A stretch of 64,000 nt of DNA from an uncultured Ruminococcus sp. (lineage in GTDB: Bacteria; Bacillota; Clostridia; Oscillospirales; Acutalibacteraceae), in assembly GCA_958403905.1 (NCBI GenBank), contig CATXZD010000010.1, positions 36,537 through 100,536 of the forward strand. Direction: 5' to 3'. The notes below the pieces were generated by a model. The model did not search any database, was not told the DNA's origin, and saw only the letters and a list, made by a program, of their open reading frames with translations. Of this stretch, positions 36,197 to 44,281 are shown piece after piece. The number at the start of each line of letters is the position of its first letter. Position 1 is the first letter of the stretch. Made by a program: the position numbers and the translations under genes.

Positions 36197-36226
36197 GAAT
36201 ATAAACTCGTTTTCTCTCTAATAATA
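36197..36226 (+). promoter_or_regulatory. Candidate forespore (sigma-G/F) promoter of gpr
   Basis: GAATA (36197-36201), 18 bases, AATAATA (36220-36226) matches the Bacillus sigma-G/F consensus GNATR-N18-CATNNTA except for the first -10 base. No convincing sigma-A promoter is seen. Confidence 0.5.
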
Positions 36227-36252
36227 AAAGAAAAATCAGGAGGGAAAATGAT

Positions 36253-37128
36253 ATGCAGCTTCGTACCGATCTTGCCGTGGAAGCAAGAGAAATCGCAGGA
36301 GAACATATCTCGGGAACAGAATTTAAAACCTACAGTGAAAACGGACTTGAAATTTCACGCCTTACCGTAAAAAATCAAAAGGCTAAGCAAGCGCTCGGAA
36401 AGGAAATCGGAACATATATAACAATTGAATTGCCGTCGCTTACCGATAATTTTTCCGAAACCGACGAAAGGCTTATTACAATCGGCGAAGAAATCCGCAG
36501 TCTTCTGCCTGTAAACGGGCTTGTGCTTGTTGTCGGACTGGGAAACACAGAAATAACACCCGACTCACTCGGACCTAAAACAAGCTCACACATACTTGCC
36601 ACCCGACACATAACAGGGGAAATTGCACGGGCAACGGGACTTGACAAACTCCGTCCTGTTGCAGTTATGCAGACGGGAGTTACAGGTCAGACAGGAATTG
36701 AAACAGGCGAATATATAATGAGCGTTGTAAAACGAATAAAGCCAAACGCCGTTGTTGCAATTGACGCTCTTGCATCACGCAGGCTTGAAAGGCTTGGCTG
36801 TACCCTGCAAATAAGCGACACGGGAATTTCTCCGGGTGCAGGGGTGGGCAACCACAGAACGAAAATCAACAGAGAAACTATAGGTGTTCCGGTAATTGCA
36901 ATAGGTGTTCCTACGGTTGTTGACGTACAGACGCTTGCAAACGACTTAATAGGAGATGAATTTAACTCGCAAACAAAAGAACAGATTTCTCCGCACGGAA
37001 GACAAATGGTAGTAATTCCTAGAGAAATTGACTTGCTTACCGAAAGAGCGTCCAGACTAATTGCCTTTGCGCTTAACGGAGCACTGCAAAATGAATTTGA
37101 CCTGCCCGACCTTGTTTCTCTGATGTAA
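36253..37128 (+). CDS. gpr: GPR spore germination endopeptidase
   Basis: A 291-residue protease that degrades small acid-soluble spore proteins at germination. It shows 'RTDLAVEAREIAGEH' at the N-terminus, which includes the known autocleavage motif (TDLAVE), then 'VLVVGLGNTEITPDSLGPKTSSHILATRHI', 'VVAIDALASRRLERLG', 'QISDTGISPGAGVGNHR' and 'GVPVIAIGVPTVVD'. The prosequence is only about ten residues and the protein is shorter than the 368-residue B. subtilis enzyme. AGGAGG precedes ATG 36253. This is the clearest evidence that the organism forms spores. Confidence 0.95.
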   Translation: MQLRTDLAVEAREIAGEHISGTEFKTYSENGLEISRLTVKNQKAKQALGKEIGTYITIELPSLTDNFSETDERLITIGEEIRSLLPVNGLVLVVGLGNTEITPDSLGPKTSSHILATRHITGEIARATGLDKLRPVAVMQTGVTGQTGIETGEYIMSVVKRIKPNAVVAIDALASRRLERLGCTLQISDTGISPGAGVGNHRTKINRETIGVPVIAIGVPTVVDVQTLANDLIGDEFNSQTKEQISPHGRQMVVIPREIDLLTERASRLIAFALNGALQNEFDLPDLVSLM

Positions 37129-37210
37129 AAGACATTCCCCGCCTCAGGAAATTTGGAAATACAATCAGACTAATACGAAAAAATCGGATGAAAGTTTAGC
37201 ATAAATTCTC

Positions 37211-37250
37211 CCAAAAATAAAATAAGCACAAACCGAAAAACGGCTTGTGC
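37211..37250 (-). terminator. Minus-strand terminator of the rqcH block
   Basis: On the minus strand GCACAAGCCG (37250-37241) pairs with CGGTTTGTGC (37235-37226), followed by TTATTTTATTTTT. A second hairpin, GGGACGGC/GCCGTTCC, at 37255-37273 belongs to the dispersed CCCTAC-type hairpins. Confidence 0.75.
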
Positions 37251-37281
37251 CAAAGGGACGGCAAAGCCGTTCCTTACATAT

Positions 37282-39024
37282 CTATTTATAATTTCTGCCA
37301 TCACACGAGGGACTTACGTAAACGGTTTTGTTGTTCACATAAATAACCATTCCGGGCTTTGCCCCCGTTGGCTTGCTGACATAACGTACAAGAGTATAGT
37401 CAACAGGCACCTGACTGCTGTTTCTTGCCTTGCTGTGGTAAGCCGCAAGCCGAGCCGCCTCTATGATTGCAGTATCGCTTATCTCTCGTCCGTCTGCAAA
37501 AATTATCGTATGCGAACCGTGTATGTCCTTTGTATGAAGCCACATATCGTTTTTTGACGCAGTTTTCAAAGTAAGCTTATCATTCTGCCGGTTGTTTCTG
37601 CCTACAAGAATTTTAAATCCATCGCTTGATTCAAACTCGTGCGGAGGAAGCTGTGACAAAGGCTTTTGCTTGCCCTTACGGATGTGCAGATAACCTTGTT
37701 CGGTAAGCTCCTCCCTTATCTGTGAAAGCTCTCTTTCTGTTTCGGCACGGCTGACTTCATCAATCACCGATTCAATGTATTCAAGCTCTGCCTTGCCCTT
37801 TTCTATCTGCCCGCCAAGTATTGCCTCGGCATTTTTTGCTTTCTGATAATCCTTGTAATATTTCTGTGCATTAGCCGCAGGAGAAATTGCAGGATTAAGC
37901 TTTATTCTGATTGTCTTGCCGTCAGCATCGTAATAATTTTCAACCTCAGCAAACGGCGCACCGCGCTCAATCCGATACAGATTTGCCTGCAATAAATCAC
38001 CGCAGATTCGCAGTTGTTCACGGTTTGCGCACTGCAAAAGCTCCGACTGCTGTTTTGTAATTTTTCGTGCTATTCTTTCGGCAGTGTTTGTAAGCAATTT
38101 GGTAAGGCTTTGTGACTTTACCCTCATTCGCTCAATGCTGTCACGCTCGTCATAAAATGCGTCAAGCACTTCGGAAAATCCGCACTTGCTTTCAACCCTT
38201 GCAAAGCTTCCATACTGCTTAATCGGCATAAAACAAAAGTCAAGCGGCTTGCCGTCCTCACGATAGATAATGCAGGGCTTTTCACTGCAATTCTCGGTAA
38301 TCGTTTTCAGTCTTTTAAGCTCGCTGATAAGCCTGTTGTACAAAACGTCGTCAAGACGGTTAGACGCACCCTCCATAACGTTGTATTCAAGTTCTCTGCA
38401 CACAATCGGCGAAACGCCCTGAACAGCTTTAAGCAAGGCTTTGTTAAGCGGCATTTCAGCTTCGAACTCATTAATTTTTTTCGCAATTTCTTCAGGTGAT
38501 GAATTTAAAATATTCAGCTTGTCCTGCGAATCGGGAAGTTCATATTTTATATTCGGAAGTACAACCCTCTTACTGCTCATTGTGAGGTCAACACGTTTAA
38601 GCGAGTCAATAATAACTCCGTTGGAACCTATGACTATTATGTTGCTGTACATTCCCATAATCTCAACCGAAACGGTAATCATAACCGTATCGCCGAGTTC
38701 GTTTACACACTCAAAGTCAAGGAACAGCACTCGGTCACAATCCATCTGTCGAACCGCAACAAGCTTTCCTCCGCCAAGCCTTTTGCGCAGCAACATACAA
38801 AACATAGGCGGCTGAGCAGGGTTTTCGGGAGTTGTGGTACAAAAGTTTATACGCGGCGAATTTGCCCTTGCAGAAAGCAAAAGCTTTTTGTTTCCGCTGA
38901 AGGTGCGCAATGTAAAAACAAGCTCGTCACGGTTTGGCTGATAAATCTGTGAAACCCTTGCGCCGAGCGCTTCATTTTCTATTTCGTTTTTTATATGCCT
39001 TAAAAAAATTCCGTCAAGCGCCAT
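37282..39024 (-). CDS. rqcH: RqcH (Rqc2/NFACT) ribosome quality control factor
   Basis: A 580-residue NFACT protein that binds obstructed 50S subunits and directs alanine tailing of stalled peptides. NFACT-N carries the conserved Asp-Arg dipeptide in 'MDCDRVLF' at residues 97-98, the numbering known for B. subtilis RqcH. A helix-hairpin-helix/coiled-coil middle follows (about residues 290-440), then NFACT-R with 'ILVGRNNRQNDKLTLKTASKNDMWLHTKDIHGSH'. Older annotations call it a fibronectin-binding protein. GGAGA precedes the minus-strand ATG at 39024. Confidence 0.95.
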   Translation of the reverse strand: MALDGIFLRHIKNEIENEALGARVSQIYQPNRDELVFTLRTFSGNKKLLLSARANSPRINFCTTTPENPAQPPMFCMLLRKRLGGGKLVAVRQMDCDRVLFLDFECVNELGDTVMITVSVEIMGMYSNIIVIGSNGVIIDSLKRVDLTMSSKRVVLPNIKYELPDSQDKLNILNSSPEEIAKKINEFEAEMPLNKALLKAVQGVSPIVCRELEYNVMEGASNRLDDVLYNRLISELKRLKTITENCSEKPCIIYREDGKPLDFCFMPIKQYGSFARVESKCGFSEVLDAFYDERDSIERMRVKSQSLTKLLTNTAERIARKITKQQSELLQCANREQLRICGDLLQANLYRIERGAPFAEVENYYDADGKTIRIKLNPAISPAANAQKYYKDYQKAKNAEAILGGQIEKGKAELEYIESVIDEVSRAETERELSQIREELTEQGYLHIRKGKQKPLSQLPPHEFESSDGFKILVGRNNRQNDKLTLKTASKNDMWLHTKDIHGSHTIIFADGREISDTAIIEAARLAAYHSKARNSSQVPVDYTLVRYVSKPTGAKPGMVIYVNNKTVYVSPSCDGRNYK

Positions 39025-39056
39025 AATTTCTCCTGTTTTTTCAACAATATTAATGA

Positions 39057-39079
39057 GGACACAGCTGATGTGTCCCTAC
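39057..39079. repeat. Short CCCTAC-type hairpin module
   Basis: GGACACA (39057-39063) pairs with TGTGTCC (39069-39075), followed by CTACG. It lies in the gap between rlmH and rqcH and resembles hairpins in elements A and B. 'GGTTCCCTAC' recurs at about 39112-39121. Confidence 0.55.
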
Positions 39080-39137
39080 GAATATAGAATCATACATAAA
39101 GGACATCAATGATGGTTCCCTACAATAGACTCCACAA

Positions 39138-39623
39138 TTATTTGTGATATTTACCGTTTGATGAAATTTCGAAAGCACGGTAAATTTGTTCGCTTAAAAT
39201 CATTCTTGCCATCTGATGAGGGAACGTCATTTTGCTCATAGAAAGCCTTAAATCAGCTCTTTGCTTTACCTCATTACTCAAGCCGTAACTGCCTCCAATA
39301 ATAAAATCAACAGTACTTTTGCCGCTGATTGAAATGCTGTCAATTGTTTTTGAAAGTTCCTCGCTCGAAAGCATTTTGCCCTCTATGCACATAGCAATAA
39401 CATAATCGGACTGACAGATTTTTTGCAGAATACGTCTGCCCTCTGCGTTAATTACTTCGCTTATCTGTGAAGCGTTTGGATTGTTGCTTTTAATCTTTTC
39501 CTCGGCAAGCTCGACAACCGTAAATTTGCAGAATGCCGAAAGCCTTTTTGCGTATTCATTTATCGCGTCGATAAAATACTTCTCTTTGACTTTACCAATG
39601 CAAATAATATTTACTCTTATCAT
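39138..39623 (-). CDS. rlmH: 23S rRNA (pseudouridine-1915-N3) methyltransferase
   Basis: A 161-residue SPOUT methyltransferase of full family length. It has 'IICIGKVKEKYFIDAINEYAKRLS' at the N-terminus, the SAM-binding knot 'VDFIIGGSYGLSNEVKQRADLRLSMSKMTFPHQMARMILSEQIYRA' and the conserved terminal '(K)YHK'. It methylates pseudouridine 1915 in helix 69 of the large subunit. It starts five bases after the WalJ-like gene on the minus strand, so they are cotranscribed; this gene order is common in Firmicutes. Confidence 0.95.
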   Translation of the reverse strand: MIRVNIICIGKVKEKYFIDAINEYAKRLSAFCKFTVVELAEEKIKSNNPNASQISEVINAEGRRILQKICQSDYVIAMCIEGKMLSSEELSKTIDSISISGKSTVDFIIGGSYGLSNEVKQRADLRLSMSKMTFPHQMARMILSEQIYRAFEISSNGKYHK

Positions 39624-39628
39624 ATTCT

Positions 39629-40417
39629 TTAAAAAATCACCGATTGTATTCTCGTTTCACTCGGCGCAACGTCGAGCGTAAAGTCACTTCTGAACTTTAG
39701 TCCTGCATTTTCAAGTTTTGAAATTGCCGTAGCAAGCGCAATTTCAGGCGTGTTATTCTGCTCGCTCAAATGTCCGAGCATAAGGCGAAGCGTGCCGCCT
39801 TTTACAATCTCTGCAAGCTCGTCGGCACAGGCATTGTTTGAAAGATGTCCTTTAGCGGACAGGATTCTCTGCTTTAAATAAAACGGATAAATTCCGTTTT
39901 TAAGCATTTCAATATCGTGGTTTGATTCAAGTACGACAAAATCGCTTCGCTTTGCACCGTTTCTTACCTCTTCAAGCATTACGCCCATATCAGTTGCAAT
40001 CAACGCAGATTTTCCGTCAGAAGCCGTTACACGATAGCAGCAGCTTTCTGCGGCGTCGTGTGAAGTGTTGATTCGCTCAATGAGCATATTGCCGACAACA
40101 GCCTCGCTTTCTATTACCGAAGCATCGGTATTCGGAAGAACTTTGTCTGTTCTTGCAAGCTCCCTTAACGTTCCCTCACTTGCAAAAATTTTAAAACCAT
40201 ACTTCTTTGCAAGCACCTTTAACGCACTGCAATGGTCGGTGTGCTCATGTGTGATGAACACTGCGCCGATGCTTTGCATTTTAAGACCGTTTGCCTCCAT
40301 TGCGTTTTCAATCTGTCTGCACGACCTGCCTGCGTCAATCAATACGCCCTCAGCAGACGTTCCTATGTAATAACTGTTACCCTTACTGCCGCTGAAAAGC
40401 GGCACTGCTCTTGCCAA
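39629..40417 (-). CDS. WalJ/YycJ-like MBL-fold hydrolase
   Basis: A ~262-residue metallo-beta-lactamase-fold protein with 'LFSGSKGNSYYIG' at the N-terminus, the metal motif 'THEHTDHCSAL', 'NTSHDAAESCCYRVTA' and 'GHLSNNACADEL...LGHLSEQNN', typical of the YycJ/WalJ group of putative exonuclease-like enzymes. Two TTG codons are possible; 40417 is chosen because AAGGA lies eight bases upstream, whereas TTG 40426 abuts the site. Function in DNA repair or wall regulation is inferred from relatives. Confidence 0.9.
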   Translation of the reverse strand: MARAVPLFSGSKGNSYYIGTSAEGVLIDAGRSCRQIENAMEANGLKMQSIGAVFITHEHTDHCSALKVLAKKYGFKIFASEGTLRELARTDKVLPNTDASVIESEAVVGNMLIERINTSHDAAESCCYRVTASDGKSALIATDMGVMLEEVRNGAKRSDFVVLESNHDIEMLKNGIYPFYLKQRILSAKGHLSNNACADELAEIVKGGTLRLMLGHLSEQNNTPEIALATAISKLENAGLKFRSDFTLDVAPSETRIQSVIF

Positions 40418-40465
40418 ATCAATCAATCCTTATTCGGTAAAATATCTTTTATTTTATCATACTTT

Positions 40466-40834
40466 TCAGTCTTTTACAACAGTTGCCGACAGCGTTATTC
40501 CAAGCCAGACTCCGACAATACAGCACACCGCACTTAAAACCGCATAGCATACTGCAAGAACCTTGCTTCCGCTTACAAAAAGATTATAAGCCTCAAGTGA
40601 AAAGGTTGAAAAGGTAGTAAATCCGCCGCAAAAGCCTGTTTTTAAAAACAACATAAGGTTGTCGTTTACACTTCGTCTTGATGCATATCCGACGATAAAT
40701 CCAATAAGTACTGCACCAAAAATATTTGTAAAAAAGGTCAACAACGGAAATCCGCCCTTGTACGGTATTAAGCTGATTGCATATCTAAGCATTGCACCTG
40801 CCGCACCGCCAAGTCCTACAAATAAAAAATCCAT
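40466..40834 (-). CDS. crcB: Fluoride ion channel
   Basis: A 122-residue four-helix membrane protein with the FluC/CrcB landmarks 'GGAAGAMLRY', 'FTNIFGAVLIGF' and 'KTGFCGGFTTFSTFSLE'. It exports fluoride as a dual-topology dimer. The start is ATG 40834 with GGGGGCGG upstream. The promoter is TTGACA (40918-40913), 17 bases, TTATCG (40895-40890) on the minus strand. A fluoride riboswitch was looked for in the leader and not found. Confidence 0.93.
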   Translation of the reverse strand: MDFLFVGLGGAAGAMLRYAISLIPYKGGFPLLTFFTNIFGAVLIGFIVGYASRRSVNDNLMLFLKTGFCGGFTTFSTFSLEAYNLFVSGSKVLAVCYAVLSAVCCIVGVWLGITLSATVVKD

Positions 40835-40889
40835 AACCGCCCCCAAGTTAATTTTTATCCCACGCCATTTGGCAGTGTGAATACACAGA

Positions 40890-40918
40890 CGATAAAGCCG
40901 ACAGATTTATATTGTCAA
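40890..40918 (-). promoter_or_regulatory. Promoter of crcB
   Basis: On the minus strand TTGACA (40918-40913), 17-base spacer, TTATCG (40895-40890). Confidence 0.6.
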
Positions 40919-40954
40919 CCCCTTTACCATCCGTTTTATAAATTTACTGTAAAA

Positions 40955-40986
40955 GTAAGAAAAGCCGCTTTCAACAGAAAACGGCT
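40955..40986 (-). terminator. Terminator of murA
   Basis: On the minus strand AGCCGTTTTC (40986-40977) pairs with GAAAGCGGCT (40972-40963) with one G-U pair, followed by TTTCTTAC. Confidence 0.85.
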
Positions 40987-41002
40987 CAAATTTATTTTGT
41001 TT

Positions 41003-42298
41003 TTATGCGCCGAGTTCTTCCTCGTTGTCGCCTGTAAAGTAAACCTTTTTAATGTCAGCACCTAAAGCTCTGAACTTTTCAACAACGTCCTCATATCCAC
41101 GCTCAATGTACTGAATACTTGAAATCTCTGTTGTGCCCTTAATTTCAAGTGCAGCAATAATCATTGCAGCGCCTGCACGCAGGTCTGTTGCCTTAACGGG
41201 AGCAGCTGTAAGCGGTGCACCGCCTTCAATAATAGCCAGTCTGCCTTCTACTGAAATCTGCGCACCCATTCTGATAAGCTCGCTTACATACTGATAGCGG
41301 TTATCCCAAACGTTTTCGTTGACAATGCTTGTACCGGGCACACTCATAAGAAGAGCGGCAAACTGCGGCTGACAGTCTGTCGGAAAACCGGGATGCGGCA
41401 TTGTCTTGATATTACAGCGCTTTAACGGCTTTTTTGTTGCGTCAATTTTGATTGACTCGTCATATTCCGTAATTTCAACACCCATTTCACGAAGCTTTGC
41501 CGTAATTGAATCAAGATGCTTCGGTGTTATATTATTCACCGTAATGCATCCTCTTGTTGCAGCAGCGGCACACATATAAGTACCTGCTTCAATCTGATCG
41601 GGAATAATTGAATATGTCACTCCGTGGAGATAACCGACTCCGCGGATTTTAATAACGTCAGTACCTGCACCTCTGATGTCAGCTCCCATTGAGTTGAGGA
41701 AGTTTGCAAGGTCAACAATGTGCGGCTCTTTGGCTGCATTTTCAATGATTGTAAGTCCCTTTGCTCTGCTTGCCGCAAGCATAATGTTCATTGTTGCGCC
41801 AACCGACACAACGTCAAGATAAATATGATTTCCGACAAGCGGACCGTCACATTCAGCCTCAATAATTGCACCGTCAACAAGAGAAGTATTTGCGCCCATA
41901 GCCTCAAAACCCTTTAAGTGCTGGTCAATCGGACGAACACCGAAATTGCAGCCGCCGGGCAAAGCAACCTTAGCCTTGCCGTATTTACCAAGCAAAGCAC
42001 CGAGAAGATAATATGAAGCACGCATACCTCTTACCATTTCGGTAACTGCGCTGCAGGTTTTAATCTGGGTAGGATCTATATATAAAGATGATTTATTAAT
42101 TCTTCTTACATTTGCGCCCATCTGCTGAAGAATTCTGCTGATAAGTACAACGTCGCTTATGTTTGGAATATTTTCAATCTGACACGGTTCATCGCAGAGA
42201 ATTACTGCGGGTATGATTGCAACGGCAGCATTTTTTGCACCGCTGATGTTTACCTCGCCAAATAAAGGCTTGCCGCCGGTAACTACAAATTTTTCCAA
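41003..42298 (-). CDS. murA: UDP-N-acetylglucosamine 1-carboxyvinyltransferase
   Basis: A ~431-residue enzyme that transfers enolpyruvate from PEP to UDP-GlcNAc, the first committed step of peptidoglycan synthesis. It has 'FVVTGGKPLFGEVNISGAKNAAV' at the N-terminus, the catalytic loop 'LPGGCNFGVRPIDQHLKGFEAMGA' with the reactive Cys (about residue 116) and 'GFPTDCQPQFAALL'. A TTG start at 42298 is preferred: GGAG lies nine bases upstream. The longer open frame to 42352 runs through two leader repeats and is probably not translated. Confidence 0.95.
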   Translation of the reverse strand: MEKFVVTGGKPLFGEVNISGAKNAAVAIIPAVILCDEPCQIENIPNISDVVLISRILQQMGANVRRINKSSLYIDPTQIKTCSAVTEMVRGMRASYYLLGALLGKYGKAKVALPGGCNFGVRPIDQHLKGFEAMGANTSLVDGAIIEAECDGPLVGNHIYLDVVSVGATMNIMLAASRAKGLTIIENAAKEPHIVDLANFLNSMGADIRGAGTDVIKIRGVGYLHGVTYSIIPDQIEAGTYMCAAAATRGCITVNNITPKHLDSITAKLREMGVEITEYDESIKIDATKKPLKRCNIKTMPHPGFPTDCQPQFAALLMSVPGTSIVNENVWDNRYQYVSELIRMGAQISVEGRLAIIEGGAPLTAAPVKATDLRAGAAMIIAALEIKGTTEISSIQYIERGYEDVVEKFRALGADIKKVYFTGDNEEELGA

Positions 42299-42320
42299 TT
42301 GTTTACACTCCAATACAGTA

Positions 42321-42349
42321 TTGTTTAGAACTTGATTGTTTAGAACTTG
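42321..42349. repeat. Direct repeat in the murA leader
   Basis: TTGTTTAGAACTTG occurs at 42321-42334 and again at 42336-42349, one base apart, within the untranslated leader of murA. Confidence 0.8.
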
Positions 42350-42507
42350 CAATAACTAATAAGTGTAGATATTATAAAAAACAAAATGTAAATTATACAT
42401 TAAACGCTTTTAAAAAGCCTTAAAGCCACTAAATATATTACATTTTTATTAAAACACACTATCTGTTGTGGTTACGTATATGTTACGCCACAATTCTTCT
42501 ACAGAAA

Positions 42508-42536
42508 ATCATACTACAATTTTGTAGTAAAGTCAA
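42508..42536 (-). promoter_or_regulatory. murA promoter with palindrome in the spacer
   Basis: On the minus strand TTGACT (42536-42531), 17-base spacer, TATGAT (42513-42508). The spacer is almost filled by TACTACAATTTTGTAGTA (42512-42529), with perfect 8-bp arms, well placed for a repressor operator. It implies a ~200-nt leader. Confidence 0.7.
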
Positions 42537-42967
42537 CGCAATATTAAAATTGTAACCGATTTTTGGCAAACTTGTACTCAAATTATTAATTAACTGTTAC
42601 ATTTATTTGAATTATTTACAATCACAAGAAATTTCTGTTATAAATTCCGTTAAAGAAATATACAAAACGTCGTTTTTCTCGTGCAGAATTAACAAGTTGT
42701 AATAAATAACATCGGTCGCATAAGCAATTTTTCATAATATGCTACTTTATTTCAAACTTTTGCAATAAAAAGAAGGTTAAATAACTGCGCGTTCGGTTAT
42801 GTTCATCCACTTTTCTTTCCAATTATTAACTGTAATCCGTACTTATGCATACTTTAGATTGTTTCCGTACAAGCTAAAACAAACTCTTTTCTGACATACA
42901 GTTAGAAAAGACTACTAAATCAAGTAATTTTAGTCTGTTTACGTCTAAAATTTCATTATATTATAAA
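42537..42967. other. AT-rich intergenic stretch upstream of the DUF4143 ATPase gene
   Basis: About 430 bases with no supportable gene. A loose TTTACA-18-TATAAA pair around 42615-42645 could be a weak plus-strand promoter. No known RNA family was recognised. Confidence 0.35.
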
Positions 42968-43021
42968 GTTTCAGACGCTCAAGTCTGAAACCATTGATTT
43001 TTTCTGATTTCCGAGTATAAT
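42968..43021 (+). promoter_or_regulatory. Promoter of the DUF4143 ATPase gene with upstream inverted repeat
   Basis: TTGATT (42994-42999), 16-base spacer, TATAAT (43016-43021). Just upstream, GTTTCAGAC (42968-42976) and GTCTGAAAC (42983-42991) form a perfect 9-bp inverted repeat, a candidate operator. Confidence 0.6.
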
Positions 43022-43048
43022 ATAGATAAGAATTTTAGGAGGTGCATC

Positions 43049-44281
43049 ATGGCTGAACTTATAAGTCGCCCTGAATATTTAAATCAGCTCATTCAAAATA
43101 AAGATGTGGATCTGGTCAAAATCGTCACCGGTATTCGTAGGTGCGGAAAATCATCTCTACTTGATCTGTTTCATAAACACCTTTTGGATAACGGGGTAAC
43201 TGGTGACAACATCATCCATATGAATTTGGAGTCACTGCGCTATCGAAATCTTTCAGACTATCTTGCGTTCTACGACTATGTCAGTGAACGCATACCAAAG
43301 GACGGCAAAACCTATCTGATATTTGATGAACTTCAAGCTGTGGAGCATTGGGAAAAGGCTATTGAGTCTTTCCGTCTGGACTTTGATGTTGATATTTACA
43401 TCACCGGTTCAAACGCCTACCTGCTTTCCACGGAATTTTCTACGCTGCTCTCAGGCAGATATGTAGAAATTCGTATGTTGCCGCTGTCATTTAAAGAGTT
43501 TTTAACTTTCTACGAGTTTGAACCTGCTGTCACAGTAGAAGATAAATTTCAGAAATACCTACAGTTTGGCGGCATGCCGATTCTGAAAGAGTACAACTTT
43601 AACGAAACAAGAAGCAATCAGGCTTTGGAAGGCATCTACTCCACTGTTGTATTACGTGACATTCTTCAGCGCAACAATCAAGCCGATCAGTTAATGTTGC
43701 AAAAAATAATGTTGTTCCTCTGCTCCAATATTGGCAGCATCACTTCTCCGAACAGCATAGGCAATGTATTATCTAATGAAGGTGATCTTCAAACCGGCAA
43801 AGGTAAAAATGTTGCAGGCAAAACGGTTGATAAATACATCTCTATGCTTCGAAGCGCATTTATCTTCTACTCTGTCGGCAGATACGACGTAAAAGGTAAA
43901 CAGCTGCTGAAAACATTGGGAAAAAACTACATCATTGATTTGGGATTTCGCAATATGCTGCTTGGCTATCGTGATGCGGATCGAGGTCACATTATTGAGA
44001 ACATTGTATTCTTAGAATTAATTCGCCGTGACTACCGTGTATATATCGGTAAATTTGGAGAAACAGAAATCGACTTTGTAGCAGAAAAGCCAAATGATAA
44101 ACTATATATTCAGGTAACAGAAAGTATGCAGTCGTCGGAAACTCGTGAACGAGAGCTTAGACCACTGCGCAAAATACCCGACAATTACGAAAAAATTGTA
44201 TTGTCTATGGACAGAAACTATATCAATTCCTATGACGGAATCAAATCTATTTACCTGATTGACTGGCTGCTTGGATCATAA
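43049..44281 (+). CDS. AAA+ ATPase with DUF4143 domain
   Basis: A 410-residue protein. The N-terminal ATPase has Walker A 'GIRRCGKSSLL' (about residue 28), Walker B 'YLIFDELQ' (about 92) and sensor-like 'DIYITGSNAYLLS'. The C-terminal DUF4143 region ends in a nuclease-like strand 'GETEIDFVAEKPNDKLYIQV' with the Glu/Asp...Glu pattern seen in restriction-fold domains. Such proteins are widespread in gut bacteria, often as isolated genes, and their role is unknown. AGGAGG precedes ATG 43049. It sits alone between two long AT-rich gaps, which suggests insertion. Confidence 0.9.
   Translation: MAELISRPEYLNQLIQNKDVDLVKIVTGIRRCGKSSLLDLFHKHLLDNGVTGDNIIHMNLESLRYRNLSDYLAFYDYVSERIPKDGKTYLIFDELQAVEHWEKAIESFRLDFDVDIYITGSNAYLLSTEFSTLLSGRYVEIRMLPLSFKEFLTFYEFEPAVTVEDKFQKYLQFGGMPILKEYNFNETRSNQALEGIYSTVVLRDILQRNNQADQLMLQKIMLFLCSNIGSITSPNSIGNVLSNEGDLQTGKGKNVAGKTVDKYISMLRSAFIFYSVGRYDVKGKQLLKTLGKNYIIDLGFRNMLLGYRDADRGHIIENIVFLELIRRDYRVYIGKFGETEIDFVAEKPNDKLYIQVTESMQSSETRERELRPLRKIPDNYEKIVLSMDRNYINSYDGIKSIYLIDWLLGS

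Noticed and set aside
40835..41000. Fluoride riboswitch upstream of crcB
   Set aside because: The leader lacks the GATG...CTGATG(A/G)C core and pseudoknot of the crcB motif.
42299..42352. N-terminal extension of MurA (QVLNNQVLNN…)
   Set aside because: It is encoded by the 14-bp direct repeat of the leader; the TTG at 42298 has the proper ribosome-binding site and matches the family N-terminus.
42512..42529. Calling the murA palindrome a BlaI/MecI box
   Set aside because: The TACA/TGTA half-sites are separated by four bases rather than two, so the family match is not good enough to name the regulator.
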